Positions 5,755-6,471 of a stretch of DNA of 6,471 nucleotides are shown piece after piece (position 1 is the first letter of the stretch; each line of letters opens with the position of its first letter). Source of the DNA: an uncultured Eubacteriales bacterium. Lineage in GTDB: Bacteria; Bacillota_A; Clostridia; Oscillospirales; Oscillospiraceae. A program made the position numbers and the translations under genes. Below the pieces are notes generated by a model. The model saw only the letters and a list, made by a program, of their open reading frames with translations, was not told the origin of the DNA and did not search any database. The stretch lies in contig CATJRT010000117.1 of assembly GCA_949742895.1 (NCBI GenBank), positions 1-6,471 of the forward strand, in the 5' to 3' direction.

Positions 5755-6413
5755 AGCCTGAGATTTTGGTGTCTACCGATGGGAGCAACGGGGCCAACTA
5801 TATCGCCGCCATCGCGTCCGCAGGGGGACGGGGAACGGCCTGTTATTTACCTCGGTCTGCCCTGGGCTTTGACGGCTTGCTGCTCACCGGCGGCGGCGAC
5901 ATGGTCCCCGCCCTCTTCGGGCAGGAAAACTGCGACTCACGGGACATGGACCCGGTACGGGACCGGGCGGAGCTGGCCCTGCTGGACAGGTTTCTGGGGG
6001 CAGGGAAGCCGGTGCTGGCCGTCTGTCGGGGGATGCAGCTGGTCAATGTGTGGCTGGGGGGCAGTTTAATTCAGGACCTTGGCCCGGACCAGGGCCCGCT
6101 CCACCAGCAGGCGGGGGGCGACCTGGTCCACCTGGTACAGGCGGGCAAGGGGACGCTCCTCCACGGTCTGTATGGCCCTGAGTTCCCGGTGAACAGCAGC
6201 CACCATCAGGCGTTGGGGCGACTGGGCCAGGGGTTGGAAGTATCCGCTTGGGCAGCGGACGGGACGGCAGAAGCGATAGAGCATGACTGTCTGCCCCTGA
6301 TCTGTGTCCAGTTCCATCCGGAGCGGATAACCGGGGCGCTGGCCCGGCAGGATGCGGTGGACGGCGGCAGGATATTTGACTGCTTCCTTGCGCTGTGCCG
6401 GGGAGAGGGATAG
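5751..6413 (+). CDS. Peptidase C26 / class I glutamine amidotransferase-like gamma-glutamyl hydrolase
   Basis: This 220-residue protein resembles the PuuD-type C26 family, which cleaves gamma-glutamyl amide bonds with a Cys-His-Glu triad. Visible motifs, in order, are FDGLLLTGGGD (40-50), DPVRDRAELALL (67-78), the nucleophile elbow VLAVCRGMQLVNV with Cys92, IQDLG (107-111), VNSSHHQAL (147-155), which is typical of this family, and VQFHPER with His189 and Glu191. The triad is complete. It is shorter than usual (PuuD is about 250 residues): the N-terminal strand and the segment before the GGGD motif are abbreviated. There is no signal peptide, so it acts in the cytoplasm. The ATGA overlap with the flippase gene implies coupled translation. 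Gamma-glutamyl links occur in gamma-glutamyl-GABA, polyglutamate and the peptidoglycan stem, and the flippase link makes an envelope substrate worth testing. The substrate is not determinable from sequence. Confidence 0.88.
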   Translation: MKPEILVSTDGSNGANYIAAIASAGGRGTACYLPRSALGFDGLLLTGGGDMVPALFGQENCDSRDMDPVRDRAELALLDRFLGAGKPVLAVCRGMQLVNVWLGGSLIQDLGPDQGPLHQQAGGDLVHLVQAGKGTLLHGLYGPEFPVNSSHHQALGRLGQGLEVSAWAADGTAEAIEHDCLPLICVQFHPERITGALARQDAVDGGRIFDCFLALCRGEG

Positions 6414-6414
6414 C

Positions 6415-6446
6415 GGGAGGCCGCCGGAGGGCGGCCTCCCTTTTAT
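6415..6446 (+). terminator. Strong intrinsic terminator of the flippase-C26 operon
   Basis: A perfect 11-bp GC-rich stem (6415-6425 with 6430-6440) closes a GGAG tetraloop and is followed by TTTTAT. It begins 1 nt after the C26 stop codon. On the other strand the stem is not followed by a T-run, so it works in one direction. Confidence 0.95.
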
Positions 6447-6457
6447 AAAATAAATTA

Positions 6458-6463
6458 TTGACA
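6458..6463 (+). promoter_or_regulatory. Possible -35 box of the next gene
   Basis: A perfect TTGACA sits in an AT-rich stretch just after the terminator. The window ends 8 nt later, so no -10 box can be checked. Confidence 0.4.
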
Positions 6464-6471
6464 AACGATAA

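Overview
The window looks like a chromosomal piece of a GC-rich, Gram-positive, Clostridia-type bacterium. The evidence is a SpoVB-type flippase, strong purine-rich Shine-Dalgarno sites, an OmpR/PhoB-class two-component pair and GC-rich codon use. A gut Oscillospiraceae relative (Flavonifractor/Lawsonibacter-like) is my guess from general style, not from a search. No insertion sequence, tRNA, rRNA, CRISPR array or phage gene is visible.

Layout. Two gene clusters diverge from a 323-bp regulatory region (3890-4212). On the minus strand, read right to left, are an OmpR-family response regulator (3230-3889), its sensor kinase (1761-3233), a membrane-anchored extracytoplasmic protein of unknown function (812-1768) and, after a 115-bp gap, an exported C39-like cysteine peptidase that runs off the left edge (1-696). 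The first three overlap by 4 and 8 bases and are surely one operon. On the plus strand are a 14-helix MOP-superfamily flippase of the SpoVB/MurJ type (4213-5754, TTG start) and a class I glutamine-amidotransferase-like peptidase C26 (5751-6413), overlapping by ATGA. A strong intrinsic terminator (6415-6446) closes that pair, and a perfect TTGACA at 6458-6463 may begin the next promoter.

How it may work together. The most informative signal is non-coding. A tandem TACAG-type repeat with 9-11 bp period occurs upstream of the regulator operon (3958-3992), upstream of the flippase operon (4088-4112) and upstream of the C39 gene (766-802). Each copy is oriented toward its downstream gene. A 19-bp stretch is identical, in inverted orientation, between the two divergent promoters, and 21 of 25 bases match between the regulator and C39 sites. 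The period and sequence resemble the direct-repeat operators of the PhoP/WalR branch of OmpR regulators. I infer a self-contained, auto-regulated cell-envelope module: the kinase senses something outside the membrane, perhaps with the adjacent unknown protein, and the regulator controls itself, a lipid-linked glycan flippase with a gamma-glutamyl hydrolase, and an exported cysteine peptidase. The C39 gene also has a leader hairpin that would bury its ribosome binding site.
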